Of a stretch of 64,000 nucleotides of DNA, positions 26,088-35,583 are shown piece by piece. Location of the stretch: positions 40,093 to 104,092 of the forward strand of contig NZ_AZEA01000004.1 in assembly GCF_001435575.1 (NCBI RefSeq), given 5' to 3'. Position numbers and translations under genes: made by a program. The number at the start of each line of letters is the position of its first letter. The stretch's first letter is position 1. The DNA is from Lentilactobacillus sunkii DSM 19904. GTDB taxonomy: Bacteria > Bacillota > Bacilli > Lactobacillales > Lactobacillaceae. The notes under the pieces were generated by a model that searched no databases, was not told the DNA's origin, and saw only the letters and a list, made by a program, of their open reading frames with translations.

Positions 26088-27776
26088 TTATTGTTCTTTA
26101 CCATTCATGATTAACATTGGTAAAATCATCGGATGTCTTTCAGTCTTGTCATAAAGAAATTCCTGAAGATCATCAATAACGGCGCTTCTAATAGAAGACT
26201 CAGTTGCTTTCTTAGCGCGCATTGACTTTCTAATGGTCTTAAATACTCTACGGCGACCTTCATCAAGGAGCTCACCGGATTCACGCATGTAGACGAAACC
26301 ACGTGAGAGAATATCCGGACCGGATTGGATTTCTTGATTATCAAGATTGATTGTGGCAACGACCACGACAATTCCTTCTTCGGAAAGCAGCTGTCGATCA
26401 CGTAAAACAACGTTACCGACATCACCAATTCCACTGCCGTCAATGTAAACGTCACCGGCAGTGAAGTGACCAGCCATTCGTGCATTATCTTTTGAAAGAG
26501 CCAAAACGTCACCATTTTGCATGATGAAGCTGTGATCCAACGGCACACCACATTGTTCAGCGAGTTCCGTATGGATTTTGAGCATTCTGTACTCACCATG
26601 AATTGGCATGAAGAACTTCGGCTTCATCAGGCGTAACATTAACTTCTGTTCTTCCTGGCCACCATGACCGGAAGTATGAATGTTGTTAACCCGGCCATGA
26701 ATCACATTGGCGCCGGCTTCTTCAAGCTTGTTAATGACACTGTTAACGCTGGTTGTGTTTCCTGGAATTGGGTTACTCGAGAAAATAACCGTATCGCCAG
26801 GCTGAATTGAAATCTGGCGGTGGGTACCATTGGCAATCCGTGAAAGGGCAGCCATTGGTTCACCTTGAGATCCGGTACATAAAATCAGGGTCTTATTAGC
26901 TGGAAGCGACTGCAGTTCGTGTGCGTCAACGAATGCATCATCCGGAATATCAAGATATCCCAATTCACGTCCGTTAACGATGGCTGCATCCATGCTTCGA
27001 CCAAAGACAGCAATCTTACGTCCATGGGCCATGGCATTATCACAAGCCGTTTTTATCCGTGAAATATTAGAAGCAAATGTTGCAAAAATAATTCGCTCCT
27101 GAATATTGTCGAAGATATGGGCAATTGAATTTCCAACCCATTTTTCAGAGTGGGTCCAGATTGGCTTTTCGGCATTGGTACTGTCAGACATCAAACAAAG
27201 AACGCCTTCAGCACCCAATCGGGCCATCTCTTGTAAATCAGGCGGCTGGTTGGTCACTGGTGTGAGGTCGAACTTATAATCACCAGTTTCCACAATCACA
27301 CCGACCGGGGTATGAACGGCAATTCCGACAGTGTCTGGAATTGAGTGGGTGGTTCTGAAGAATGAAACCTTCATTTTTCGGAACTTAAGAACGGACTTGT
27401 CGCTAATTTCGTGTAATTCAACGGAATTCAGCAAGCCGTGTTCTTCCAATTTATTTTTGATAAGCGCCATCGCAAGTGGTCCGGCATAAATAGGGACGTT
27501 TAAGACCTTCATCAAATATGGGACACCGCCGATATGATCTTCGTGACCATGGGTGATGACCAAAGCTTTGATCTTATCCTTATTTTCAACCAGATACTGA
27601 TAGTCTGGAATCACATAATCGACACCCAACAGGTCATCCTCAGGGAATTTGATTCCCGCATCAATCAAAATGATTTCATCTTGAAATTGGATACCGTAAG
27701 TGTTTTTACCGATTTCGCCCAAACCACCAACGCCATAGATAGCTGCTTCGTTATTCTTGACGTTTAGTTTTTTCAT
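26088..27776 (-). CDS. rnjA: Ribonuclease J1
   Basis: A 562-residue metallo-beta-lactamase/beta-CASP ribonuclease with 5'-3' exo- and endonuclease activity, central to mRNA decay and 16S rRNA maturation. The intact metal motif is HGHEDHIGG (His76, His78, Asp80, His81). Other marks are TTHSIPDTVGIAV, VIVETGDYKFD, TFASNISRI, and TSGHGGQEE in the beta-CASP region. The C-terminal domain is VRDLS-like (RGFVYMRESGELLDEG). The start overlaps the rpoY stop by four bases. Confidence 0.95.
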   Translation of the reverse strand: MKKLNVKNNEAAIYGVGGLGEIGKNTYGIQFQDEIILIDAGIKFPEDDLLGVDYVIPDYQYLVENKDKIKALVITHGHEDHIGGVPYLMKVLNVPIYAGPLAMALIKNKLEEHGLLNSVELHEISDKSVLKFRKMKVSFFRTTHSIPDTVGIAVHTPVGVIVETGDYKFDLTPVTNQPPDLQEMARLGAEGVLCLMSDSTNAEKPIWTHSEKWVGNSIAHIFDNIQERIIFATFASNISRIKTACDNAMAHGRKIAVFGRSMDAAIVNGRELGYLDIPDDAFVDAHELQSLPANKTLILCTGSQGEPMAALSRIANGTHRQISIQPGDTVIFSSNPIPGNTTSVNSVINKLEEAGANVIHGRVNNIHTSGHGGQEEQKLMLRLMKPKFFMPIHGEYRMLKIHTELAEQCGVPLDHSFIMQNGDVLALSKDNARMAGHFTAGDVYIDGSGIGDVGNVVLRDRQLLSEEGIVVVVATINLDNQEIQSGPDILSRGFVYMRESGELLDEGRRRVFKTIRKSMRAKKATESSIRSAVIDDLQEFLYDKTERHPMILPMLIMNGKEQ

Positions 27777-27994
27777 TTATTATTAAACTCCGTTACTTTG
27801 TAATCAGGACTACTTTGCTCATATTCCAAGTGCTTTCCTTGGAGGGGCTCGATGAATTCAATATCGTAATCGGTATTGTCTTCAACAAGTGCGTGAGCTT
27901 CAACTTCTGTGTCGGCCTCAACATAGAGTGAATGAGTCGTTTCCCGGCGAGGGCTTTCCTTTTTGCTGGGTTGATATAAAACCTTCCAAATCAT
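27773..27994 (-). CDS. rpoY: RNA polymerase epsilon subunit
   Basis: A 73-residue protein of the Firmicute-specific RpoY (YkzG) family, a small auxiliary subunit of RNA polymerase. Typical features are MIWKVLYQPSKKESPRRETT at the start, the LYVEA strand, and NTDYDIEFIEPLQGKHLEYE in the middle. It overlaps rnjA (ATGA), the usual arrangement, which ties a transcription subunit to an RNA-decay enzyme. It is preceded by an AGGAGT site on the reverse strand. Confidence 0.93.
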   Translation of the reverse strand: MIWKVLYQPSKKESPRRETTHSLYVEADTEVEAHALVEDNTDYDIEFIEPLQGKHLEYEQSSPDYKVTEFNNK

Positions 27995-28085
27995 AAAAAA
28001 ACTCCTTTAAAATTATACAATTTTTTTGCAGAAACTCGAGGTTTCCTTACGGACAAGTGGTTGTGAAAACACAACTAATAACGAT

Positions 28086-28094
28086 ATTCTAACA
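28086..28094 (-). promoter_or_regulatory. Extended -10 promoter of rpoY-rnjA
   Basis: On the reverse strand TGT precedes TAGAAT. The -35 is weak (TATACT). Confidence 0.4.
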
Positions 28095-28186
28095 TAATCT
28101 AAAAAATAAGTATATAAACATGAAAGTAATCAGCAAACCGCAATGCATGGTAAAATTGAATCAATGAAAAGAAATGGGGCTCGGTT

Positions 28187-28681
28187 ATGAACGTTGATTT
28201 AATCATTCAGATTATCATTGGATTGGTTGCGGCGTTTGCTGTTTATAATTTAATCCATTATATATTTGTAACTAGACCGGGAAGAAAACGGCTGGCACTG
28301 GCACAGCGAATCGCCAACGAAGCAGTCAAATCTTCTATTAGCAAATTGGTTGAGCAGGAAGTTCTGCTGCCCTTTGACGAAAATGATCTTAAATCTGAGG
28401 ATATTGCCGAAGTTTGGGGCAGGGGCGTTATGGCCTTTGAGTATCATCTGGCTGGTGAAAAAATTAAAGATTCAATTCCTGAATTCAGAAAGTCATTGTC
28501 ACACTCTCTTGAGCAATATGGTGACGATCATCATATGCACGCCCATGCCGATGATGCCGACAGGCCCGCGTTTATGGTGACGGATGTCTGGCAGCTCGAC
28601 GACCGGGTGCATTTTGATGTTGCTTATTTGGTGAATACAACGACGATCGAGTACGTGGATGATTTGAAGAGACTACATTAA
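28187..28681 (+). CDS. Membrane-anchored hypothetical protein with His-rich loop
   Basis: I do not recognise the family. The 164 residues begin with one hydrophobic segment (about residues 4-27, LIIQIIIGLVAAFAVYNLIH) and positive residues after it (RPGRKRL), so the bulk is predicted in the cytoplasm. A stretch near residues 113-126 (DDHHMHAHADDADR) has four His and five Asp and could bind metal. It is divergent from rpoY and ends at a terminator shared with the convergent Rgg gene. The ribosome binding site is weak (GGGGCT). Confidence 0.7.
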   Translation: MNVDLIIQIIIGLVAAFAVYNLIHYIFVTRPGRKRLALAQRIANEAVKSSISKLVEQEVLLPFDENDLKSEDIAEVWGRGVMAFEYHLAGEKIKDSIPEFRKSLSHSLEQYGDDHHMHAHADDADRPAFMVTDVWQLDDRVHFDVAYLVNTTTIEYVDDLKRLH

Positions 28682-28685
28682 TTAA

Positions 28686-28716
28686 GCGGTTGAGGATGAT
28701 CCTCAATCGGTTTTTT
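28686..28716 (+). terminator. Terminator overlapping the end of the convergent rgg gene
   Basis: TTGAGGA and TCCTCAA form the stem around TGA, extended by a partial CGG match, followed by six T residues. The right arm includes the last codons and stop of the reverse-strand regulator. Confidence 0.7.
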
Positions 28717-29605
28717 GTTCACGTCGATATTTATCAGCCAATTTTTGACGGACTTTTAAAATAGCTAATAAATTGTGGTCGATGGTTGGCGAATACAGTT
28801 CTTCCAAGTCCTTTAATGTGTTAATGATTTTGTTGGCTTTTTGGGGATTACCAAAGTAAAGGTTCCATATTGCAATAATGACTTGTTCACTGAGACGACC
28901 GTTCCACGTCAAATTATATCGGTTCACCGAGGTTACTTTGGTCAACAGTTTCTTGGCAGCATATGGATTGTCGATGTTCAACTGAATTTGGATCAAACTT
29001 AGGTACATCCCCATCAATGCATCAGTGATATGAAACGGATCATTGTTGGATAAAATATAATTTTGACAATTATTTTCAAAACGATTCACAATTTTGGGGA
29101 TCATGCTCAATTCATTTTTGCTGGCAGCAATTGGCAGCAAAATACTAGCATCTTTGATTTCTTGAATGGTCCATGTTTTTGACTGGAATAATTTGTTCCA
29201 TAGATCATTCATAGCAGAAGTCACAATAAAATCTTTGGAATGATAAGCATCTAATAATATTTGTCCAGTTACAGCAATTGACCGAAAATTAGGTTGACTG
29301 CTGTTTTTATTCTCGTTAATTATTTTTCCCATTTCTTGAAGGTTGTGGACATCATAGGCAGCATCAAGTTGATGGCGTAATTCCTGGCTTTTGGATTGGT
29401 GATAATCATTTTGGATGAATCTGAATTCATCTGCAGACATTGACAAATTATCCAGAACCATAAATAGTTTTTCAGATCCAATCTCGTTGATACCATTTTC
29501 AAATCGACTGGCGAAAGATTTGGATATAATACCGGAATAGACTTCCAAAGAAGTTAAACCTTTGATTTTACGGATTTCTCTGACAGTTGGGCCAATTTTT
29601 TTCAT
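28703..29605 (-). CDS. Rgg/MutR-family transcriptional regulator
   Basis: A 300-residue regulator with an N-terminal XRE helix-turn-helix (about residues 4-60: VREIRKIKGLTSLEVYSG, then SFASRFENG) and a long helical C-terminal region of the TPR-like Rgg type. That region usually binds a short signalling peptide. ATG at 29605 is chosen because AGGAGA lies just upstream; the frame continues 11 codons further without a site. It is divergent from an MFS transporter, its likely target. No clear peptide pheromone gene is adjacent. Confidence 0.82.
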   Translation of the reverse strand: MKKIGPTVREIRKIKGLTSLEVYSGIISKSFASRFENGINEIGSEKLFMVLDNLSMSADEFRFIQNDYHQSKSQELRHQLDAAYDVHNLQEMGKIINENKNSSQPNFRSIAVTGQILLDAYHSKDFIVTSAMNDLWNKLFQSKTWTIQEIKDASILLPIAASKNELSMIPKIVNRFENNCQNYILSNNDPFHITDALMGMYLSLIQIQLNIDNPYAAKKLLTKVTSVNRYNLTWNGRLSEQVIIAIWNLYFGNPQKANKIINTLKDLEELYSPTIDHNLLAILKVRQKLADKYRREQKTD

Positions 29606-29704
29606 TAACTTTCTCCTAGTTGCGTATATGCAATACATTTTACCTCGGATGGCTTCAAAGTGGTAGTAATCTTCAATTAATCAAAATTGAAGAAGGTCCT
29701 GCAA

Positions 29705-30985
29705 ATGAAAATTAGCAATCACGAATCAAACGTACAAATTTTAAAGGATGTTTCAAGTAATCTTATCAGTACTTTTTGCGGCGACATGTTCTCCTTTGCT
29801 CTGGGCCTCATGCTGCTCCATGCAACCGGGATGTCATTGAGCTTTGGATTATCAATGATTATCATGCCAATTGTGACGTTGATCGGGTTGGTGCCAATTG
29901 GGAATTTAGTTGACACTTATCGACACAAACACATTTTGGTCATCAGCTTGATGGTCCGGATTATTGCTCTTGTTATATATGCGATAACCATCGGTCATTT
30001 CAATGGGACGGGGAAGTTGGGACCAACAATCATCTTTTTAGCAGTCAATTACGTTTCGGTTAACGTCTCCAATTCAGGGTACACAGCTTCTGTTCATGAA
30101 TTAGTGAATACAAGCCACATTCAAAGGCTCAATTCACTGAGCCAGGCTGCCTCATCATTTGCCTCAACGTTTTCTCCGGTTATTGCCGCTTCATTATATG
30201 TTCTGGTCGGATTCCGGTCGTTTATTATTTTTCAATTGGCAGCCCACACCATTGCTTTGATCATACTGGTATCCATGCACTTTCATTATGCAAGCACACC
30301 TAAGAAGGAATTGTCGGTTTCACACGAATCACAGCTTGGAAAGTTTAAATTGGGCTTACAATATCTGATGTCTCACAAGTTCTTGAGATATTTAATCTGT
30401 GTGGCACTGTTCTTGAACTTCATCTTCGCTGTCACGAATGTGGGGTTACCGTTTATTGTTGTTCAACATTTACATCTGGGTAATCTGACACTTGGAATAT
30501 TGAACTCCGCGGATGCAGTGGGGATGTTGGCGGGAAATTTGATCATCAGTATGGCACCTGAAATCAAGCAGTTGGCAAAAATTCTTGCGACGACCATGTG
30601 TGTCATCGGTTTTGCCCTCTGTGGGATTGGTTGGTTGTTTATTGCTGATCCAAGTATGTGGACCGTGAGAATCATTGGGGCTTTAATGGTGTTTTCAGTT
30701 GGCATGTCATTAGCCTTCATGAACACACCGTTTGGCATTTATATGCAAAAGACCGTGCCGACAAGTTTGATGGGGCGGGTTTCTTCAACAGAGATGTCGT
30801 TGAACATGATATCCATTCCCATCGGAACCGTTTTTTATTCATTCATTTTTCAGCTTTTTCCAAATGGGTTTGTCTTCATTGCTTCGGGTATCTTGATGCT
30901 TGGTGTTACTGGTTTAACAATGCCAACGTTCATCCATACCCGGATGCCCGATCAAGATGAGGATGTGGAGATGGAAAAAGAATAA
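29705..30985 (+). CDS. Major facilitator superfamily transporter
   Basis: A 426-residue MFS protein with about 12 hydrophobic segments. The cytoplasmic loop after helix 2 reads GNLVDTYRHKHIL, the MFS signature region. A central loop (STPKKELSVSHESQLGKFKLG) divides the two halves, and the C-terminus is acidic (DQDEDVEMEKE). Its family resembles drug or macrolide efflux carriers (MefA-like), but the substrate cannot be read. ATG at 29705 follows AGAAGG by eight bases. It is probably controlled by the divergent Rgg regulator. Confidence 0.85.
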   Translation: MKISNHESNVQILKDVSSNLISTFCGDMFSFALGLMLLHATGMSLSFGLSMIIMPIVTLIGLVPIGNLVDTYRHKHILVISLMVRIIALVIYAITIGHFNGTGKLGPTIIFLAVNYVSVNVSNSGYTASVHELVNTSHIQRLNSLSQAASSFASTFSPVIAASLYVLVGFRSFIIFQLAAHTIALIILVSMHFHYASTPKKELSVSHESQLGKFKLGLQYLMSHKFLRYLICVALFLNFIFAVTNVGLPFIVVQHLHLGNLTLGILNSADAVGMLAGNLIISMAPEIKQLAKILATTMCVIGFALCGIGWLFIADPSMWTVRIIGALMVFSVGMSLAFMNTPFGIYMQKTVPTSLMGRVSSTEMSLNMISIPIGTVFYSFIFQLFPNGFVFIASGILMLGVTGLTMPTFIHTRMPDQDEDVEMEKE

Positions 30986-31097
30986 TCATTTAAAAATTTG
31001 ATTGATTAATAAGCAAAACATTTTGTTTGCAAGTATTATGAAAAAAGCATTGATTACTTACAAAAAATACATTAATTATTGATTCACAATGTATTAC

Positions 31098-31139
31098 AAA
31101 AGGAGCTTGCCTCGGATTTATAAGGCAAACTCCTTTTTG
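31098..31139. terminator. Terminator between MFS gene and convergent def
   Basis: AAAAGGAG-C-TTGCC pairs with GGCAA-A-CTCCTTTT with one mismatch. The T run is better on the forward strand. Confidence 0.8.
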
Positions 31140-31239
31140 TTTGGCTGCTTTAATAAGTGCCTTTCTTCTATATATTGACAACTTGATTCGATGGTTGACA
31201 TGATCAGATTGGTTGGGATCACCTGTGATCATAAATCTG

Positions 31240-31806
31240 TTAATAAATAAAGATTTCATCGTCCGTCTTAGCGAACGGATTGTCCTTATTAATATGATCA
31301 TAGAATAATGTGCCGTGCAAATGATCAATTTCATGTTGGCAGACAATTGCCGGATAATTTTTTAAACGGACCTTGTGTTCTTGACCGTCGACGTCTTGGT
31401 ACTTCAGGGTAATTCTGGCAGCACGGGGAACGTATCCTTGAATATCTTTGTCAACTGACAAACAGCCTTCACCTTCAGTCAACGCACCACGCTGAACTGA
31501 GTTCGATACGATGACCGGGTTAATGATGACATCTTTGAAAAGCGGTTTGCCTTTTTCATCTTCATCCTCACTTGGTACCAAAACCGATGCCATCATTTCT
31601 GAGACACCGACTTGTGGGGCTGCCAGGCCAACTCCTGCACGCAGACCTAATTTTTGACATTGCTCTGGGTCCTGACTGACTTCAAGATATTCCATGAGGT
31701 CATGTGCCAGTTGTTTATCATCTTTACTCAATGGAAATTTGACTTGTTGGGCTTGTTTGCGGAGAACCGGATCTCCATCTCGTACAATATCTTTCATTAA
31801 AAACAC
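31240..31806 (-). CDS. def: Peptide deformylase
   Basis: A 188-residue type II (Gram-positive) deformylase that removes the formyl group from new proteins. The three metal and active-site motifs are [16 protein letters not shown] and HEIDHLHG. The insertion after motif I ([13 protein letters not shown]) is typical of type II. GTG at 31806 is preferred because GGAGGT lies seven bases upstream; the ATG three codons later (31797) is too far from that site. It is divergent from pdhA. Confidence 0.94.
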   Translation of the reverse strand: MFLMKDIVRDGDPVLRKQAQQVKFPLSKDDKQLAHDLMEYLEVSQDPEQCQKLGLRAGVGLAAPQVGVSEMMASVLVPSEDEDEKGKPLFKDVIINPVIVSNSVQRGALTEGEGCLSVDKDIQGYVPRAARITLKYQDVDGQEHKVRLKNYPAIVCQHEIDHLHGTLFYDHINKDNPFAKTDDEIFIY

Positions 31807-31919
31807 GCTAAAGACCTCCGAAAATAGTTTAATCATTAATTCAGCAACTTCTATTCTAACTTAATTCTAAGAAAAAAACTATATTCACAAAGTTGATGTT
31901 TTTTCACAAACTATACTCC

Positions 31920-31934
31920 CGCAAGCGGTTTCAA
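31920..31934. promoter_or_regulatory. Candidate catabolite-responsive element upstream of pdhA
   Basis: Read on the reverse strand TTGAAACCGCTTGCG matches 14 of 15 positions of the CcpA consensus WTGNAANCGNWNNCW. It lies 62 bases upstream of the pdhA -35. A second, weaker match (TTGCAAACGTTCGTG, 31996-32010) overlaps that -35. Confidence 0.4.
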
Positions 31935-31995
31935 CCCAAATTTTGTCAAGTGTAAATTATATTCAAAAAAGTTGGTTTCATAACAATGAAAGGGC

Positions 31996-32024
31996 TTGCA
32001 AACGTTCGTGAAAAATGCTAAATT
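31996..32024 (+). promoter_or_regulatory. Promoter of pdhABCD
   Basis: TTGCAA at 31996-32001, a 17-base spacer and an extended -10 (TGC then TAAATT at 32019-32024). Confidence 0.6.
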
Positions 32025-32095
32025 TAACTTGTGGTTTAGAAGTGATCAGTTTGTACATCACAAGTCTAGCTTTACAGGAAAGGAAAGTGTTATCT

Positions 32096-33217
32096 ATGGC
32101 AGCAAAGAGTAAGCATGTTGTTGATTTTGCCAAGATCAAATCAACGATGAGCGATCCGTATAAGAAACCAGTTCAAGTTATCGATGAAACCGGGAAAATA
32201 GTTAATCAAGAATTATTTGACCAATTCAGTGATGATGAACTAGTTACGCTGATGGAAAAGATGGTTTGGGAACGTGCATTGCATGAACAAACAATGAACT
32301 TTTCACGTCAGGGACGATTAGGTTTCTATGCTCCAACATTTGGTGAGGAAGCTTCAGAGATGGGGATTGCTCACGCAATGAAGAAACAAGACTACCTATT
32401 CCCAGCATATCGTGATTTACCACAATTAATCCAACACGGTGCAACCGTTAAAGAGGGTTACTTATGGTCAAAAGGTCACTATCAAGCTTATGACTACGTA
32501 CGTCGCGGTGTACGTGCATTTATCCCACAAATTATTATCGGTGCTCAGTATGTTCAATCAGCTGGTGCTGCATTAGGAATTAAGAAGAACGGTGAAAAAG
32601 ATACCATCGCTTACACATTTACCGGTGATGGTGGTACTTCACAGGGTGACTTCTATGAAGGAATCAACTTCGCAAGTTCATTCCAAGCACCAGAAGTATT
32701 CTTCGTTCAAAATAACGGCTGGGCAATTTCAGTTCCACGGAAGACTCAAACCGCTGCTGAAACCTTGGCACAAAAAGGTGTTGCTTCAGGTGTTCCTGGC
32801 GTCCAAGTTGACGGTATGGATATTCTCGCAACATACTTGGTTGCAAAAGAAGCTCGTGACTTCGCAGTTGCCGGCAATGGTCCAGTATTAGTTGAAACAT
32901 TGACTTATCGTTTCGGTGCCCACAGTTCAGCCGGTGATGATCCTAGTCGTTACCGTACTAAAGAAGAAGAAAAACCATGGTTCGACCGAGACCCACTAAT
33001 TCGTTTGAGAAAAGTTTTGACTGACAAGAAGCTTTGGGATCAAGACAAAGAAGACAAATTGGTAGCCCAATATAAAGATGAATTCAAGGAAGCAATGAAA
33101 GATGCCGAAGCTGCTCCTAAGCAAAAGGTTAGTGACTTCTTGAAGCATACGTTTGAAGTTCCAACCCCAGATGTTGCAGCTGACATTAAGAAATTCGAAG
33201 CAAAGGAGTCGAAGTAA
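32096..33217 (+). CDS. pdhA: Pyruvate dehydrogenase E1 component, alpha subunit
   Basis: A 373-residue TPP-dependent E1 alpha that decarboxylates pyruvate together with PdhB. The TPP/Mg motif is GDGGTSQGDFYEGINFASSF running to VQNN. The regulatory-loop region reads TYRFGAHSSAGDDPSRYR. ATG at 32096 follows AGGAAAG; the frame runs further upstream but through the promoter. First gene of a complete pdhABCD operon. Confidence 0.95.
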   Translation: MAAKSKHVVDFAKIKSTMSDPYKKPVQVIDETGKIVNQELFDQFSDDELVTLMEKMVWERALHEQTMNFSRQGRLGFYAPTFGEEASEMGIAHAMKKQDYLFPAYRDLPQLIQHGATVKEGYLWSKGHYQAYDYVRRGVRAFIPQIIIGAQYVQSAGAALGIKKNGEKDTIAYTFTGDGGTSQGDFYEGINFASSFQAPEVFFVQNNGWAISVPRKTQTAAETLAQKGVASGVPGVQVDGMDILATYLVAKEARDFAVAGNGPVLVETLTYRFGAHSSAGDDPSRYRTKEEEKPWFDRDPLIRLRKVLTDKKLWDQDKEDKLVAQYKDEFKEAMKDAEAAPKQKVSDFLKHTFEVPTPDVAADIKKFEAKESK

Positions 33218-33219
33218 TC

Positions 33220-34197
33220 ATGGCTAAAATGACATATATTAAAGCAATTACCAACGGACTTGACCAAGTATTACAAGACGATCCGAAGACTCTGATTTTT
33301 GGTGAAGATGTTGGTAAAAACGGTGGTGTGTTCCGTACTACTGAAGGACTTCAAGATAAATATGGCGAAGACCGGGTATTCGATACACCATTAGCTGAAT
33401 CAGGAATTTTAGGAATGTCAATCGGATTGGCATTGACTGGCTGGCGTCCAATCCCAGAAATTCAATTTATGGGATTCACAATGGAAGCCGTTGACTCAAT
33501 TGGCGGTCAAATGTCACGTAACCGATTCCGTTTCTCAGGTGACGTTACAATGCCTATTACCATCAGAACACCATTTGGTGGTGGTACTCATACCGCTGAA
33601 CTTCACGGTGATTCACTTGAAAACCTGTTCATTGGGATCCCCGGATTACGTGTTGTAACCCCAGCAAATCCTTATGATGCAAAAGGAATGGTAATCTCAG
33701 CCGTTGAAAACAACGACCCAGTATTATTCATGGAAAACTTGAAGCTTTATCGTTCAATGAAGGATGAAGTTCCAGATGGCCATTATACTGTTCCCCTAGA
33801 CAAGGCAAATGTTGTTCGTGAAGGATCTGACATTACCGTTGTTGCTTACAGTGCCGAAGTTAACGAAGCACTCAAGGTAGCAGATAAATTAGAAAAAGAG
33901 AACATCTCTGTTGAAGTTATTGACTTACGTTCATTATCACCAATTGATGACGCAACTATCTTTGCTTCAATCGACAAGACTCATAAAGTAGTGATCGCTC
34001 AAGAAGCACAGGCTATGGCTGGTGCCGGAGCTAAAGTAGCTTCAGACATTGCTGAAAACGACATTATGTCATTGGATGCACCAATTGGCCGAGTATCTGC
34101 TCCAGACAGCATCTTCCCATTTGCTATGGCTGAAAATTATTGGCTTCCAAATGCTGACGATATTGAAGCTAAAGTACGAGAAATTTTAAACTACTAA
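33220..34197 (+). CDS. pdhB: Pyruvate dehydrogenase E1 component, beta subunit
   Basis: A 325-residue E1 beta, transketolase-like. Landmarks are LIFGEDVGKNGGVFRTTEGL, ESGILGMSIGLALTGWRPIPEIQFMGF, and VIDLRSLSPIDDATI. It begins two bases after the pdhA stop, with AAAGGAG inside the pdhA end as its site. It forms the alpha2beta2 E1 with PdhA. Confidence 0.96.
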   Translation: MAKMTYIKAITNGLDQVLQDDPKTLIFGEDVGKNGGVFRTTEGLQDKYGEDRVFDTPLAESGILGMSIGLALTGWRPIPEIQFMGFTMEAVDSIGGQMSRNRFRFSGDVTMPITIRTPFGGGTHTAELHGDSLENLFIGIPGLRVVTPANPYDAKGMVISAVENNDPVLFMENLKLYRSMKDEVPDGHYTVPLDKANVVREGSDITVVAYSAEVNEALKVADKLEKENISVEVIDLRSLSPIDDATIFASIDKTHKVVIAQEAQAMAGAGAKVASDIAENDIMSLDAPIGRVSAPDSIFPFAMAENYWLPNADDIEAKVREILNY

Positions 34198-34232
34198 AAT
34201 TCTAATTTGTAACAGAAAGGAAGTTAGATCCC

Positions 34233-35576
34233 ATGGCTTATAAGTTTAAACTACCAGAAATGGGAGAAGGTATCACTGAAGGTGAAATTGCTACCTGGGA
34301 TGTAAAGGTTGGCGACACTGTCAAGGAAGACGATCCGTTAGTAGAAATTCAAAACGATAAGTCTGTCCAAGAAATGCCATCTCCAGTTGCTGGAACCATT
34401 AAGAGTATTGAAAAGAAGGAAGGGGAGACCGCTGAAAAAGGTGACGTTTTAGTTGTCATCGATGATGGATCTCCTGACGAACCTGACGATTCAGCTCCTG
34501 CAGCACCTGCAAAAGAAGAAGCTGCTCCAGCTAAAGAAGAAGCACCTGCTCCAGCTGCTGCCGCACCAGCCCCAGCCGCTGCACCAGCTCCGGCTGCAGT
34601 TACTGCTGCACCAGCTGCATCAAATCCAAATGCCATTGTGAAAGCAATGCCATCAGTCCGTCAATATGCACGTGACAAGGGTGTTGATATCACAGCGGTT
34701 CCTGCTACAGGGAATCATGGTCAGATTACCAAAGCTGATATTGACAGCTTCAATCCAGCCGCTGCTCCAGCTGCAACTGCTGCTGCACCTGCAGCATCCG
34801 CAGCTCCTGCCGGCGAAGCAAAAGCTGCCGCTGGACAATCAGTTGCTCCTTGGAAGTCAGATCAACCTGATCTTGAAACTCGTGAACCAATGTCACCAAT
34901 GCGTAAGATCATTGCCAAGGCAATGCGTACGTCTAAAGACATTGCACCTCATGTAACTTCATTTGATGATGTTGAAGTTAGTGCATTAATGGCTAACCGT
35001 AAGAAGTACAAGCAAGCAGCTGCTGACCAGGATATTCATTTGACATTCTTACCTTACATCGTTAAGGCATTGGTTGCCGTTATGAAGAAGTATCCTGAGT
35101 TCAACGCTTCGATTGATGACACTACTCAAGAAATCGTTTACAAGCATTACTTCAATGTTGGTATCGCAACAAACACTGATCATGGTTTGTATGTACCAAA
35201 CATTAAGAATGCTGATTCCAAGGGTATGTTTGAAATTGCTAAAGAAATTACCGACAACACTCAAGCTGCTTACGACAACAAGCTTGGCCCAGATACAATG
35301 AAGGGTGGTTCAATTACCATCAGTAACGTTGGATCAATTGGTGGCGGCTGGTTCACTCCAGTTATCAACCAACCTGAAGTTGCTATCTTAGGTGTTGGTA
35401 AGATTGCCAAGGAACCATACGTTGATCCTGAAGACGGCGAAATCAAAGTTGGCAGTGTGCTGAAACTTTCATTGAGCTATGATCACAGATTAATTGATGG
35501 TGCCCTTGCACAAAATGCTTTGAATTACATGAATCAATTGCTTCATGATCCAGCAATGCTGTTGATGGAAGGATGA
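34233..35576 (+). CDS. pdhC: Dihydrolipoamide acetyltransferase (E2)
   Basis: A 447-residue E2 core. Domains in order: one lipoyl domain (residues 1-80) with the lipoylated Lys43 in [10 protein letters not shown]; an Ala/Pro/Glu-rich flexible linker (about 86-130); the E1/E3-binding domain (about 136-172, [16 protein letters not shown]); a second Ala-rich linker; and the catalytic domain (from about 218) ending in [13 protein letters not shown] with the catalytic His. The low-complexity linkers give spurious Ala-rich reading frames on both strands. Confidence 0.96.
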   Translation: MAYKFKLPEMGEGITEGEIATWDVKVGDTVKEDDPLVEIQNDKSVQEMPSPVAGTIKSIEKKEGETAEKGDVLVVIDDGSPDEPDDSAPAAPAKEEAAPAKEEAPAPAAAAPAPAAAPAPAAVTAAPAASNPNAIVKAMPSVRQYARDKGVDITAVPATGNHGQITKADIDSFNPAAAPAATAAAPAASAAPAGEAKAAAGQSVAPWKSDQPDLETREPMSPMRKIIAKAMRTSKDIAPHVTSFDDVEVSALMANRKKYKQAAADQDIHLTFLPYIVKALVAVMKKYPEFNASIDDTTQEIVYKHYFNVGIATNTDHGLYVPNIKNADSKGMFEIAKEITDNTQAAYDNKLGPDTMKGGSITISNVGSIGGGWFTPVINQPEVAILGVGKIAKEPYVDPEDGEIKVGSVLKLSLSYDHRLIDGALAQNALNYMNQLLHDPAMLLMEG

Positions 35577-35583
35577 TCGAATA

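Noticed and set aside
31038-31082. 14-codon frame (MKKALITYKKYINY) considered as an Rgg peptide pheromone
   Set aside because: No ribosome binding site, no hydrophobic core, and AT-rich DNA gives such frames by chance.
34349-34636. Ala-rich reverse frame in pdhC, and a forward Leu/Gln-rich frame at 34453-34641
   Set aside because: Both are by-products of the Ala/Pro linker codons of the acetyltransferase.
34497-34830. Tandem repeat or CRISPR-like array
   Set aside because: The repetition is low-complexity Ala/Pro coding sequence without fixed spacers; no CRISPR array is present anywhere in the window.
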